DNA from: Mycolicibacterium peregrinum
Lineage (GTDB): Bacteria > Actinomycetota > Actinomycetes > Mycobacteriales > Mycobacteriaceae
Length of the DNA: 64,000 nt
Direction of reading: 5' to 3'
Assembly (NCBI RefSeq): GCF_001665625.1
Contig: NZ_LZSY01000020.1
Location: forward strand, 22,001-86,000
Shown: positions 1 through 9,200 of the stretch, piece after piece
Layout: the number at the start of each line of letters is the position of its first letter
How positions within the stretch are numbered: position 1 is the stretch's first letter
Program-made: the position numbers and the translations under genes
The notes under the pieces: generated by a model
What the model saw: the letters and a program-made list of their open reading frames with translations, nothing else
What the model was told of the DNA's origin: nothing
Databases searched by the model: none

Positions 1-980
1 ATTTCTCGGAACACGGTGAAGGCGGCACTGGCCTCGCAGGGGCCGCCGAAGTACGAGCGTGCGCCGGCGGGGTCGGTGGTTGACGAGGTCGAACCGAGGA
101 TTCGTGAACTGCTGGCGGCCTATCCGCGAATGCCGGCGACGGTGATCGCTGAGCGGATCGGATGGTCATACTCGATCCGAACGCTTAGTGAGCGGGTGCG
201 GGAGTTGCGTCCGGTGTATCTGCCGCCGGATCCAGCCTCACGCACGATCTACGTTGCCGGCGAGATCGCCCAATGCGACTTCTGATTTCCCGATATCGAG
301 GTGCCGGTCGGATACGGTCAGGTCCGCACCGCTACTGCACTGCCGGTGTTGACGATGGTGTGTGGGTATTCGCGGTGGGCATCAGCGCTGCTCATCCCTA
401 CCCGCAGCGCAGAAGATCTGTATGCCGGTTGGTGGCAGCATCTTTCGATTTTGGGTGCGGTGCCGCGGTTGTTGGTGTGGGACGGTGAAGGCGCGGTCGG
501 GCGCTGGCGGGCACGACAACCTGAACTGACCACGGCATGCCAGGGATTTCGTGGCACGCTGGCGGCCAAGGTGCTGATCTGCAAACCGGCCGGGCCTTGT
601 CGAGCGTTTCCACGACTACCTCGAACGCGCGTTCCTGCCGGGTCGGGTATTCAGCTCACCGGCGGACTTTCAACACCCAGTTGGCCCAGTGGTTGGTGCG
701 GGCCAATCACCGCCAACACCGAGTGTTGCAGTGCCGCCCGGCCGACCGGATCGAGGCTGACAAGGCGGTGATGCTGGCGTTGCCGCCGGTCGGGCCGAGT
801 GTGGGTTGGCGCAATTCGACCCGGCTGCCGCGCGATCACTACATCCGACTCGATGGCAACGACTACTCGGTGCATCCCGGCGCGGTCGGGCGGCGCATCG
901 AAGTCACCGCAGATCTGGGGCGGGTCCGAGTCTGGTGCGCCGGCGTCTTGGTCGCCGATCATGAACGGATCTGGGCCAAA
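1..980 (+). pseudogene. istA: istA pseudogene (IS21 transposase), stop plus frameshifts
   Basis: The frame is open at the window edge and starts in the IstA helix-turn-helix region. An in-frame TGA at 283-285 falls where the family has Trp, after the sequence AQCDF. The same frame continues to about 590 through the DDE-type core (VLTMVCGYSRW, LLVWDGEG). Near 592 the coding frame shifts, with a few codons missing before GLVERFHDYLERAF. It shifts again near 648 to the frame holding NTQLAQWLVRANHRQHR. From there the IstA C-terminal part (DGNDYSVHPGAVGRR, VLVADHERIWAK) is intact up to about 980, where IstB sequence begins. The product would be non-functional. Confidence 0.85.
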
Positions 981-1232
981 CCGTTCGAGCCCGAAGCCGC
1001 CAACCTGTTCTTCCAATTGGTGTCCTCCCGCTACGAACGCGCCAGCCTCATCGTCACCTCCAACAAGCCTTTCGGCCGCTGGGGAGAGGTCTTCGGAGAC
1101 GACGTCGTCGCCGCAGCCATGATCGACCGCCTCGTGCACCACGCCGAAGTCATCGCACTCAAAGGAGACAGCTACCGCATCAAAGACCGAGACCTCGGCC
1201 GCGTCCCCACCGTCACGACCGACGACCAATGA
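981..1232 (+). pseudogene. istB: istB 3' fragment fused in frame to istA remnant
   Basis: From about 981 the frame reads PFEPEAANLFFQLVSSRYE followed by SLIVTSNKPFGRWGEVFGDD and KGDSYRIKDRDLGR. This is the C-terminal AAA+ part of the IS21 helper ATPase IstB, not IstA. The istA end, the istB start and the Walker A region are missing, so an internal deletion joined the two genes in frame. The frame runs to a TGA at 1230-1232, just before the right terminal repeats. Confidence 0.85.
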
Positions 1233-1276
1233 ACCCCAAGCTGGTCAATTTTGGATTGCCGACAGCTGGTCAGTTT

Positions 1277-1522
1277 TCAGTTGCCGTTGACAGCCTGCTC
1301 GCCTTGGCTACGAGTTGAGCTGCTGTGATTGCCGGTGATGGTGGTGCATCGGTCGCCGCCGCTCATCTTGTGCGATCCACACGATTCACCCGCCGTCGAC
1401 AACGTCATGATGCCCCAGCCGATCAAGCAAAGCCCGATCAGCGCGCCGACCAGCTCGACCCATTTTTCTTCACCTGGCTTACCCCCGGATGTTTCAATGC
1501 AGCCAGCTACTACGCACTTCAC
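1277..1522 (-). CDS. Small membrane protein, C-terminus cut by the IS21 end
   Basis: A short protein with one hydrophobic segment (LVGALIGLCLIGWGIMTL) followed by a Cys-containing polar region (GESCGSHKMSGGDRC). I recall similar small membrane proteins, with a Cys-Gly...GD-Cys pattern, as unnamed mycobacterial families. Its last codons (AVNGN) lie inside the IS21 terminal repeat, so the natural C-terminus has been replaced. The start is uncertain: I chose GTG at 1522; an ATG at 1576 is also in frame, and neither has a convincing ribosome site. Function unknown. Confidence 0.5.
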   Translation of the reverse strand: MKCVVAGCIETSGGKPGEEKWVELVGALIGLCLIGWGIMTLSTAGESCGSHKMSGGDRCTTITGNHSSSTRSQGEQAVNGN

Positions 1523-1635
1523 ATTAGCGGGCCGCCGGCCCCCGACCGTCGGACTTCTTCGGCATGATGCGAACAACCCTTCCCCCGAAAGAAGGTGTGC
1601 ATCAAGCCCGGGCGGTTCAGCACCGCGCCCTCATG

Positions 1636-1657
1636 CGGCCTATGACCGCCTAGGCCG
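1636..1657. promoter_or_regulatory. Inverted repeat upstream of immunity gene 1
   Basis: CGGCCTA (1636-1642) and TAGGCCG (1651-1657) form a perfect 7-bp inverted repeat with an 8-nt spacer. The same element recurs upstream of the second immunity gene (5460-5483), each time between divergent genes. It could be an operator or a hairpin terminator; there is no T-run. Confidence 0.45.
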
Positions 1658-1724
1658 ACCATGCCGGGCACCTTGGCTACGCTAAAAGCACAGCCCTCTG
1701 CATGACCGCTACCGGTGAAGGGAC

Positions 1725-2384
1725 ATGACTGTGCGTCTGGAACTGCTCAACTTCATATCCCGATGGGGCGAACCGATCGACCCCATCGAGGTACCACAGA
1801 GCTACTTCGACGAATACGGTGATCAACTCCCCGAGTTGATGCTCGACCTGTGGCGCGAGATCGGATTCGCCGGATTCGGCAACGGACTGCTCTGGGTATG
1901 CGACCCACATGCCTGGCAACCCATCGTCGACACCTGGCTCGACGGCGTAGAGCTCCCTGACCACTATCGGGGCGGACAAATCCCCATCTTCCGCACCGCC
2001 TACGGAGAGATCAATTGCTTCAAGCAAGGGCTTGGGCAAAAGCTGACCATCAAACCCGCTTTGTCCAAGATCGCCCTCTTCCGGCCCGGACCGGTTGCGG
2101 GCCAGAAGTGGATCGACATGGACATCAGCAGCTTCCTCAGATTTCCTGCTAGACAATTTCTTCTTCACGCCGATCCATCGGATGACGGAGAGGATTACCA
2201 GGAGGATCTGTTTCCTCGCATTGTTGAGCGGCTAGGCCGCACCACAAGCGACACGATCTACACCTTTGAGCCCAGTGTTCAAGAGGGCGGCGACATCCGC
2301 CTCGAATACGCCAAGACTGCAGACGCCACCGTAGAACTCACACGACTGCGATCCCTGAAAGCGCCCCGCACGCGCGTCTTCTAA
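1725..2384 (+). CDS. GAD-like/DUF1851 immunity protein, copy 1 (probably orphan)
   Basis: The 219-residue product has an N-terminal GAD-like region (ISRWGEPIDPIEVPQSYFDE, LPELMLDLWREIGFAGFGNG) and a C-terminal DUF1851-type region. This two-domain layout is that of Tdi1-type immunity proteins, which neutralise Tde1 DNases. Residues 1-94 are identical to the copy at 5611-6270, while the C-terminal half differs in most positions, as expected if that half sets toxin specificity. AAGGGAC before ATG is a plausible ribosome site. No toxin gene lies next to it: one neighbour is the IS remnant, the other the end of an unrelated operon. I infer an orphan immunity gene left after loss or replacement of its toxin. 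Confidence 0.75.
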   Translation: MTVRLELLNFISRWGEPIDPIEVPQSYFDEYGDQLPELMLDLWREIGFAGFGNGLLWVCDPHAWQPIVDTWLDGVELPDHYRGGQIPIFRTAYGEINCFKQGLGQKLTIKPALSKIALFRPGPVAGQKWIDMDISSFLRFPARQFLLHADPSDDGEDYQEDLFPRIVERLGRTTSDTIYTFEPSVQEGGDIRLEYAKTADATVELTRLRSLKAPRTRVF

Positions 2385-2571
2385 CTGTAGGGATCGCTGA
2401 TCAGGCTCCCGAAAATTTTCAGTCGTAGTCACCGACGCCGCCGGTGAACCGACAACGCCTGCGTTCTCTCGAACGTCCTCAGATAGACATCGTTTGAAGA
2501 TGCGGTCAGGCCTGAGGACGAGTTCGCTTGGAGTCACTGCAGATTGATGCGAGCATGGCCTGTTTCAGCAG

Positions 2572-3627
2572 TTATGTGCTTTCGACAGTCAGAACAAGGC
2601 GGCCATCGTCGGGAGATTCTGATACCGCGGCGGCGAACCCTGGACGAGCGGCGAACCGCACAATGTCGTGACGGCCGTTCCGCCGCTGCGGTATCCCCGG
2701 TTGCCCTGCCACCACTGTGGCTAGGTGGCCAAACGGCCTAGCCCGCCGCACCAACTCGTCGATCAGCAAGTCGTTCTCCACGTGCGCCGACACGACGTAA
2801 GGATTCGCATTGCCACCATCTTTTACCCATCGCCCAGCCGACGCAGGCCCCACCGTGAAACCAAGGCGTTCGCTGATGCGGCTGACTGTGGAAAGAACCT
2901 CGCTCGCGACCTGCGGAATATCCGATCTGCGGACCGGCTTCTTCGGATTCTGGTCGTAGGTCAACGGCACAAGATCGAACTCTGCGTCCAACGGCCACTG
3001 CGCGGACGTCCGATAGACGGGGATGTGCCCTTGCGCCACGGTGTACCCGCAGTAGTAGTGCGGGCTGGTGAAGACGATCTCGCGGAGATGGTTTCGAGTT
3101 TTGAACGTGCTTGGAATGCGGGGTGTTTTGAGGTCGATCGTCCACAAGTACGGGGCGATCATGTGCTGCCCCGGCTTACCGACGGTCTTACTCAACTCCA
3201 TCGGAAACGACTCGAGTACCTGGGGCACAACATCCATGATGATCTGGTGAAACGTCACACTGTCCACCGGGTAGGCGATCTTGTTGACCAGTGCCGCAAC
3301 GTTCGCTTCCCCATAGGGATCCATGAACGACTGGTGCCGCGTCGGGCTTCCCGCTCTCGTATGCCACGACTGCTCTACCCACTCGTCGACAGGGGTGATA
3401 CCGCGCTCGGCCAGCACTGCGGCCACCCGGCGCATGAACTCGATACCAAACACCGTGACAGAGTTGGCCTGCCGCCAATCCAACCAATGCCGAGTCGACA
3501 CCACGCCTGCCTCGCAGCCCGGTTGGTCGACATCCGGAATCGGATACACATGCTGCCGACGAAACCCTGTCCGCACCTGCACCCACAACCAGTCGACAAA
3601 CGATCGATCTGCCCACGGCCAATCCAC
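2572..3627 (-). CDS. Unknown protein, third gene of a toxin-island operon
   Basis: This 351-residue protein is Trp- and His-rich, with no signal peptide or membrane segment visible. I do not recognise a family. It starts with GTG 2 nt after the stop of the 505-residue gene, so the two are probably translationally coupled. With the small gene at 5161-5424 they form a three-gene operon between the two immunity genes, which suggests a role in the polymorphic-toxin locus (immunity, adaptor or toxin accessory). Confidence 0.6.
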   Translation of the reverse strand: MDWPWADRSFVDWLWVQVRTGFRRQHVYPIPDVDQPGCEAGVVSTRHWLDWRQANSVTVFGIEFMRRVAAVLAERGITPVDEWVEQSWHTRAGSPTRHQSFMDPYGEANVAALVNKIAYPVDSVTFHQIIMDVVPQVLESFPMELSKTVGKPGQHMIAPYLWTIDLKTPRIPSTFKTRNHLREIVFTSPHYYCGYTVAQGHIPVYRTSAQWPLDAEFDLVPLTYDQNPKKPVRRSDIPQVASEVLSTVSRISERLGFTVGPASAGRWVKDGGNANPYVVSAHVENDLLIDELVRRARPFGHLATVVAGQPGIPQRRNGRHDIVRFAARPGFAAAVSESPDDGRLVLTVEST

Positions 3628-3629
3628 GA

Positions 3630-5147
3630 CTAGCCGCCGTTCGAGCCACGGACGCGGGCCGCAAAGCGACTCGCGAACGTCAACGCGACCTCATCGGGCA
3701 GTGTCGATGTCGATGCTTTCTCGACGACACCATCGTCAGCGACCAGAAAGTACGCACGTCCGATGGCGACCTCTCCCGGCTCTACGGGAGCAAACACCTG
3801 CCACCCGGCGTCCATCCGCCCGGCCGCCAGTTGGTCCAGCGGATAGGAAGCTGGGTCGATACGGTTCGTGAGACAGTAGTCCACGACGTGGTCCTTTGCG
3901 GTCGCCTCATCGATCGGCGGATATGCCGGCAGCAAGACACCGGCCGCGTCGAGTTGGGAAACCGCCTCTGCCACATCGAAATCCGCAGGTACGCCCTCGA
4001 TGAACAGCCGGTTGAGGTATCGCTCAGACGCAACGCCCGCCTCTGCGGCACGCACCAGGTTCAGCGCGGCGTATGCATTGCGGTCAGTCAGCTCGACACC
4101 GATGCGCTTGAGCACGCCGGCAACGAGGTCGGCGGTGGTCTGTGCCGTCCACAGCCCCGGCATTCCAGCAGTGATTTCGTCGGTCGGCTGCCAACGCTCA
4201 TCGACGGGCCCCAGCATTGCGGCCTGGGGCAGGTCTGATCGATACCAGTTCTTGCCGTCCCACCAGTAGCAGAAGGAGAGCAGTCCCCGACCAGCGCGCG
4301 GATCCAGGTACAGGTTGTGCAGCCAGAGTGGTGCGCCGCGATAAAGGTCAGGCCAGTCGATGAGGCCTTTGTACGCAGCCGAGAACAGCGGGGAGTCGTC
4401 GCGTCCGCCGGAAACGACCGCGCGGTTTCCGGGCAGGCGAGCGATCGTGCACCCGCCATTCTCACCGCGATACACGGCAAACGCCGGATCCGTGCGTGGT
4501 CCGACGGGTGCCTCTGAGCCACGGCATACAGCGGCAAGTACCGCCGTACGGGCCCACAGCGCTGGAAACGCCGGCAGCTCATCATCGGATTGCCGCACCT
4601 CTGCACCCTCCGCGTCGGCCTCTGCCCAGGCCTGGGCCGGTGTTCGCGTCTGTTGGCCCTCGTTCCCCATGTGCGCCAACAGCCACACCGGCGCATCGGA
4701 TCGTGGATAGGCCTCGAAATCCCGCAGGTATGCCTCAGCCGACAACAGCTGATCTTCCGGAATCGCGATATCCCCGTAGTCGAATGCGACCTTCAGTTCA
4801 CCGGAATTATCGAGATCGAACAACAGCCGCAGCCATGGACCCTGTTCACCGATGGTCGACTCCCGCTGCCGGCGGACCAAGTCGACCGCCGCAGGAGCCA
4901 CCGGAACACCCACGATCCGGTCGCCCAAGACCGCAACTGCCTTTGCGATCTCCTCACCACCGGCGAGGCTGAAGACACCGTGCAGCGAGCGCCACCCCGC
5001 GGGCGCCGACTGGGCGACGATCCCGGCGGCCTGATCGACCAGAGCCTGGGGATCCGCAGCCGGTTCAGCCGAGACGCCGCCAATATTCGCCTTGGCCAAC
5101 GACTCCGCGGCATACCGTGCGGGATCGAACTCCTGCGGGTCAGTCAC
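3630..5147 (-). CDS. Large unknown protein with YezG-like N-terminal region
   Basis: The 505-residue product has no signal peptide or membrane helix. Residues about 30-150 (WRSLHGVFSLAGGEEIAKAV, then a run of acidic strands including LRLLFDLDNSGELKVAFDYG) recall the YezG/DUF600 immunity fold. The C-terminal 60 residues (GRAYFLVADDGVVEKASTST, then LPDEVALTFASRF) look like a separate small alpha-beta domain also seen beside toxins. Start GTG at 5147 has a good ribosome site, AAGGGAAGA, that overlaps the stop of the upstream gene. The similarity calls come from memory and are weak; multi-domain immunity or adaptor protein is my inference. Confidence 0.55.
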   Translation of the reverse strand: MTDPQEFDPARYAAESLAKANIGGVSAEPAADPQALVDQAAGIVAQSAPAGWRSLHGVFSLAGGEEIAKAVAVLGDRIVGVPVAPAAVDLVRRQRESTIGEQGPWLRLLFDLDNSGELKVAFDYGDIAIPEDQLLSAEAYLRDFEAYPRSDAPVWLLAHMGNEGQQTRTPAQAWAEADAEGAEVRQSDDELPAFPALWARTAVLAAVCRGSEAPVGPRTDPAFAVYRGENGGCTIARLPGNRAVVSGGRDDSPLFSAAYKGLIDWPDLYRGAPLWLHNLYLDPRAGRGLLSFCYWWDGKNWYRSDLPQAAMLGPVDERWQPTDEITAGMPGLWTAQTTADLVAGVLKRIGVELTDRNAYAALNLVRAAEAGVASERYLNRLFIEGVPADFDVAEAVSQLDAAGVLLPAYPPIDEATAKDHVVDYCLTNRIDPASYPLDQLAAGRMDAGWQVFAPVEPGEVAIGRAYFLVADDGVVEKASTSTLPDEVALTFASRFAARVRGSNGG

Positions 5148-5160
5148 CGATGTCTTCCCT

Positions 5161-5424
5161 TCAGCTGCGAACGGCCAGTTGATCGAACCGGACGAACGCC
5201 ACCTTCGACGAATCCCCGACCGGGTGCACCCGCAACGTCAGTAACGGACCGGGCGTATCATCTGCGAGCACCACTTCCGTTGTCCCAGGCGGCAAGTCAG
5301 CCGGCCACCCGGCGTCGTCGGTCGGATCAGAGGTGAGCAACCTCGCGGTGGTACCGGCCAAGCCCGTCTGGTCCACCCGGATCACCTGCCACCGCGTTGT
5401 TTCACTGGGTCCGTCAGCCACCAT
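5161..5424 (-). CDS. Small unknown protein, first gene of the toxin-island operon
   Basis: The product has about 87 residues if translation starts at MVADGPSE (ATG at 5424; a GTG start at 5421 is equally possible). It looks like a compact beta-rich soluble domain with no signal peptide. Its stop overlaps the ribosome site of the 505-residue gene. The conserved inverted repeat and the second immunity gene lie upstream on the opposite strand, so the two transcription units diverge. Function unknown. Confidence 0.5.
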   Translation of the reverse strand: MVADGPSETTRWQVIRVDQTGLAGTTARLLTSDPTDDAGWPADLPPGTTEVVLADDTPGPLLTLRVHPVGDSSKVAFVRFDQLAVRS

Positions 5425-5459
5425 TTTCTCAGCATATGCCCGCCGCGGGCCGGCCTGAC

Positions 5460-5483
5460 GCGGCCTATGACTCCCTAGGCCGC
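5460..5483. promoter_or_regulatory. Inverted repeat upstream of immunity gene 2
   Basis: GCGGCCTA (5460-5467) and TAGGCCGC (5476-5483) form an 8-bp perfect inverted repeat with an 8-nt loop. It matches the element at 1636-1657. It lies between the divergent starts at 5424 (minus) and 5611 (plus), a natural place for an operator. Confidence 0.45.
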
Positions 5484-5610
5484 AACACCCCATTGCAGCA
5501 GCTCGTGTCCTGCGGCTTTCTCAGCCGACGAAATCAATGTATGGCCCCGTCAGACACCATGACTACGCTGAAGAAGTTCAACCCGGCATGACCGCCACAG
5601 GTGAAGGGAC

Positions 5611-6270
5611 ATGACTGTGCGTCTCGAGCTGCTCAACTTCATATCCCGATGGGGCGAACCGATCGACCCCATCGAGGTACCACAGAGCTACTTCGACGAA
5701 TACGGTGATCAACTCCCCGAGTTGATGCTCGACCTGTGGCGCGAGATCGGATTCGCCGGATTCGGCAACGGACTGCTCTGGGTATGCGACCCACATGCCT
5801 GGCAACCCATCGTCGACACCTGGCTCGACGGCGTAGAGCTCCCTGACCACTATCGGGGCGGACAAATCCCCATCTTCCGCACCGCCTACGGCAAGATCTA
5901 CTGCTTCAAATCCGGACTCGGACAAAAGATCGAGATTGAGCCGGCGTTCTCGAGTATTGCGCTCTTCCGGCCAGAAGCCGTACCCGATCAGGAGTGGATC
6001 GATATGGGTATCACCGACATCCTCGGGTTTCCAGTCAGCCAATTCGTGATCGATGCAGACTATCCGCGCGAAGGCGACGATCTGCAGGAAGACCTGTTCA
6101 CCCGAATCACTGACCGCTTGGGGCCGACTACCCACAGCACCGTCTACAGCTTTGCGCCGAGCGTTCAAGAGGGCGGTCGTGTCCGCGCGGAGAACGCCAC
6201 GATCGCTGACGCGGCGACCGAACTTGTGCGACTGAGATCGCTTGAAGTGCCAGACATCACCATCGACTGA
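5611..6270 (+). CDS. GAD-like/DUF1851 immunity protein, cognate to the adjacent toxin
   Basis: This 219-residue protein has the GAD-like plus DUF1851 layout of Tdi1-type immunity proteins. It ends 12 nt before the stop of the convergent toxin gene, whose C-terminus is an Ntox15/Tde1-like nuclease, so family pairing and position agree. Residues 1-94 are identical to the orphan copy at 1725-2384; the rest is divergent. The gene lies opposite the toxin and must have its own promoter, so immunity need not depend on toxin transcription. It should bind and block the nuclease domain in the cytoplasm (inference from the Tde1-Tdi1 system). Confidence 0.8.
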   Translation: MTVRLELLNFISRWGEPIDPIEVPQSYFDEYGDQLPELMLDLWREIGFAGFGNGLLWVCDPHAWQPIVDTWLDGVELPDHYRGGQIPIFRTAYGKIYCFKSGLGQKIEIEPAFSSIALFRPEAVPDQEWIDMGITDILGFPVSQFVIDADYPREGDDLQEDLFTRITDRLGPTTHSTVYSFAPSVQEGGRVRAENATIADAATELVRLRSLEVPDITID

Positions 6271-6282
6271 CAGTCGACGTGG

Positions 6283-9200
6283 CTAGCTGAAGTTGGTGTA
6301 CCAGATATCGAGGGGGTCAGCACCACGCCCCGCTGCGATCTGGGCTTGCGCGATCGCGCGTATTGCTTGATAGACCTGTAGATCGCCGTTCGAGCCGGCA
6401 ATCGTTTGGGTCCATAGTGACCCGAGCGACGAGTTGATGCTGCCGTCAGCGAGTACGGGCAATCCGACGTACGTCGGGATGTGGTCCGCCCCACCTCCTG
6501 CACAGTCTTGCTCGTGCAGGGCAGCCAATTGTGAGACCACGTATGCGACCTGTTCGGTGAGGAACTGGTCAGCGTCAGCGAAACGACCTTCCGTAACGAG
6601 ACGATCAGCCTCAGCACGCAGCTGATGTCGTAGCGCAGCCTGGAAAGCAGTGCGGGCCGGGGCATTTCCGCCGCGTGCTGGGCGAACTTCGCTGTCGTGG
6701 AAGATTGAGAGCGCATCGGCCACCTCCTCAGCGGTGCAGCGGGTCAGACCACGCATCTGCCGCTCGAACTGCCACTCGGCGCCTTCACCCACGCGGTTCG
6801 CAATGTCCTGCCTGATGTGGTGCAAGTCCACCACCGGCCAATGGGCGGCCCGGTCCTCGTTGCTCATCAGTTCACGTGACACCCAGGCGTCGTCGATTCC
6901 GTCAGTGCGGATCCGAGACTCCAGATATTGCCGGGTCACCTCGTCGATCACCGACCGGATCTCGGCATCGAGGTCTACACGCCGTGCCAGCTCCGACGCC
7001 TCTCGAAGGCCTTGCAGGCGGTCAAGGGCGGCGCCCACGTCCTCTCCGTTCGAGCGCGCGCGTCGGACGTCGGCGTAGGCATCGTCGCAGGCGACGAATT
7101 CGCTGTAGCGGGCAGCCAACCGCCGCTGCGTCTCGTCGATTTGTTGTGAAAGACGCATTTCCCGTGAGTCGTTAGACGAATGCCTCCAGGCGGCATGTTG
7201 CTCACGGTTGCCTTCGGTGCGCAGGCGCCTATCTGAGGTACGAAGTAGCCGTCGCGCCCTTTGCAATTGCGACTCCAGTCTTTCCGTACGCGCAGCCAGC
7301 TCGTCAGCGCGCGCCGTTTCGTGGGCTTGGTCCGCGGATCGCCGGGCAGCTTCCGCCGCTGCCAGTTCGCGGGCAAGACGTCGGACTTCTACCTGTCGGG
7401 TGTCGGCAACTGGCCGCGCCTCGTCGATGCGCTGCTGCGCGGCCCGCAGGGCAGTACCGTCGGTTGCCGGGGTGTGCCGCTCCTGCTGTAACAAACCCTG
7501 CAGGTGGTCAACCTGGCTCACGGCGCGAATGAGCTCACGAGATTCGTCGGCCCGGAGCTGGGCATCGTTCAGTTCCGTTCGCTTTGCTGCCAGCTCCTGC
7601 TTGAGCTCTTGCTTCCGGTCTCCCTGAGCTTCTTTGACCTGCTTCGTCAGGTCTTTCGCTTCTGCCCGAAGCCGTTTCACCTCGTCCGCTCTGGCCTGGT
7701 GTTGCTCCTGCGCACGGTGGACCGCCTCGGCGATCACTTGATCGCGAAGTGCCGGGTCCGTGGGCAGTTGCGACGGCAGATCGGTGTTCTGCAGCGGCCG
7801 GTGCGGCTCGTAACCGGACTCATCAGACTGCGCCCGCGTCTCGCCTGTGTGCGTCGGGTCGGAGTCGGGATGCGCTGCACCGATTCGATCATCGGGTCCA
7901 CCGCGTACCTCCGGTAGCGGAGGCGGACGGTTCGGGTCGAGGCCCAGGCTCTCGTTCACGCTCGGCCTGCTCGCCATCGAGCGGTCGGCAATGGTGTTGT
8001 ACAGGTCGTCGCCGTCCAAACCCCGCTCGCGGTATTTGGCGACGATGTCGTCCCAGCTCTGGTTGGGGTTCTCCCGGGTGAGCCGCTCGGCACCCGCGCG
8101 GTCGCTCATCAGTTCACGGGCCCAGGAGCGAAGTTCGTTGCGCGCCTCGAACATTGCCCGCGCCCGTGTCTCCGGATCGACGCCGCGTTGCACCAGGTTC
8201 TCGTGAAGCGCGTGCATGCGCTGCTCACCGTTGAGGTACACCGAGCGCACCTCGTAATCCGAGAGCGATCCCGGGTGGTAGGCCGGTAGGTCGAGCAGAT
8301 CTGAGATGTGGTCGGGCGGGTAGTCGTGGCCCTCGGTTCGGTCTTGCGCGGGCAGTTCGGTGGGATCACGGTGTTCCGGTGAGTCACGGTGTGCCGCGGC
8401 GATACGCTGGTCGTCGCCCGACCTGGGGGTGTGGGTGGTATCGGTGTTTGGGTGGGTCGGCGTTCCGTCGGGATGGAAGGTCGCGATCTGAGTGTGCGAG
8501 ACGTGGTCGAGACCCTGTGGTGGCCACGGGCGCGGAGTCCGCTCGTCACCTTCGTAGACGAGCGGCCGGCTCGGGTCGTCGAGATTGGGCTCGACGGCAT
8601 AGGTGTGGGAACCGGGATGACCGTCGGGCAGACCGTTGGCGTGGTAAGTGTCGACGACGATGACGCTCTCGCCTCTGCGAATCGCAGCGAGGATGTCGTT
8701 CAACGTCGCATCGCGTAATTGGGTGCCCAGTGCCCGTTCGTAATCCGACCGCGGGACACCGCGATCCCCGTACTCGCCATCGACCGGCTTGACGGTGGTG
8801 TCGGGATGACGTTCGGAAAAGCCGTAGATGGTTCGGGGCACACAGTCGTTCGTCGGATAACCCAACGCGGGGTCGGCTGCGCGAGTGCGCGCCGGATCAC
8901 CGAACATCGCGTCCGGATCCCGGTGATTCGTCTCGAGGCTCAGCTGATCGGTGTTGCCGGTGAGGATGTGGCTGAAGTTGTCCAGCGACTCGGTGACCCG
9001 GACATTCGGATCGTCGCGCAGCAGAACCGGATCCCTACCTGCGAACTCTTCGGAGGCAAAGTAGCGCGTGTGTGGCTTGATTCCACCGAGATGCTCGGGC
9101 GAATTGTATTGCGCGGCAAGCCGGTTCGCGCCGAACTCGGACATTGCCGGGTCGAAGCCCTGGCCCAGGCCGGACAACCGACCGCTGAGCCCGCCGGCGA

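Larger units (their letters stand above)
1..1292 (+). mobile_element. Decayed IS21-family insertion sequence, left end outside window
   Basis: The coding remains of an IS21 transposase (IstA) run into the tail of its helper ATPase (IstB). The right end carries two related terminal repeats, at 1241-1264 and 1266-1292, both of the form CTGGTCA-TTTT-TTGCCG. The second ends in GTTGACA, so the outer tip reads TGTCAACGGC, as expected for IS21-type TG...CA ends. The element has an internal stop, two frameshifts and a large internal deletion, so it cannot be active. Confidence 0.85.

Noticed and set aside
1677..2168. Minus-strand frame opposite immunity gene 1, repeated opposite copy 2 at 5578-6168
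   Set aside because: Its apparent conservation is only a shadow of the duplicated immunity gene; no start signal or family pattern.
2721..2746. GGCTAGG...CCTAGCC hairpin resembling the immunity-gene palindrome
   Set aside because: It lies inside the coding part of the 351-residue gene and lacks the shared arms and spacer.
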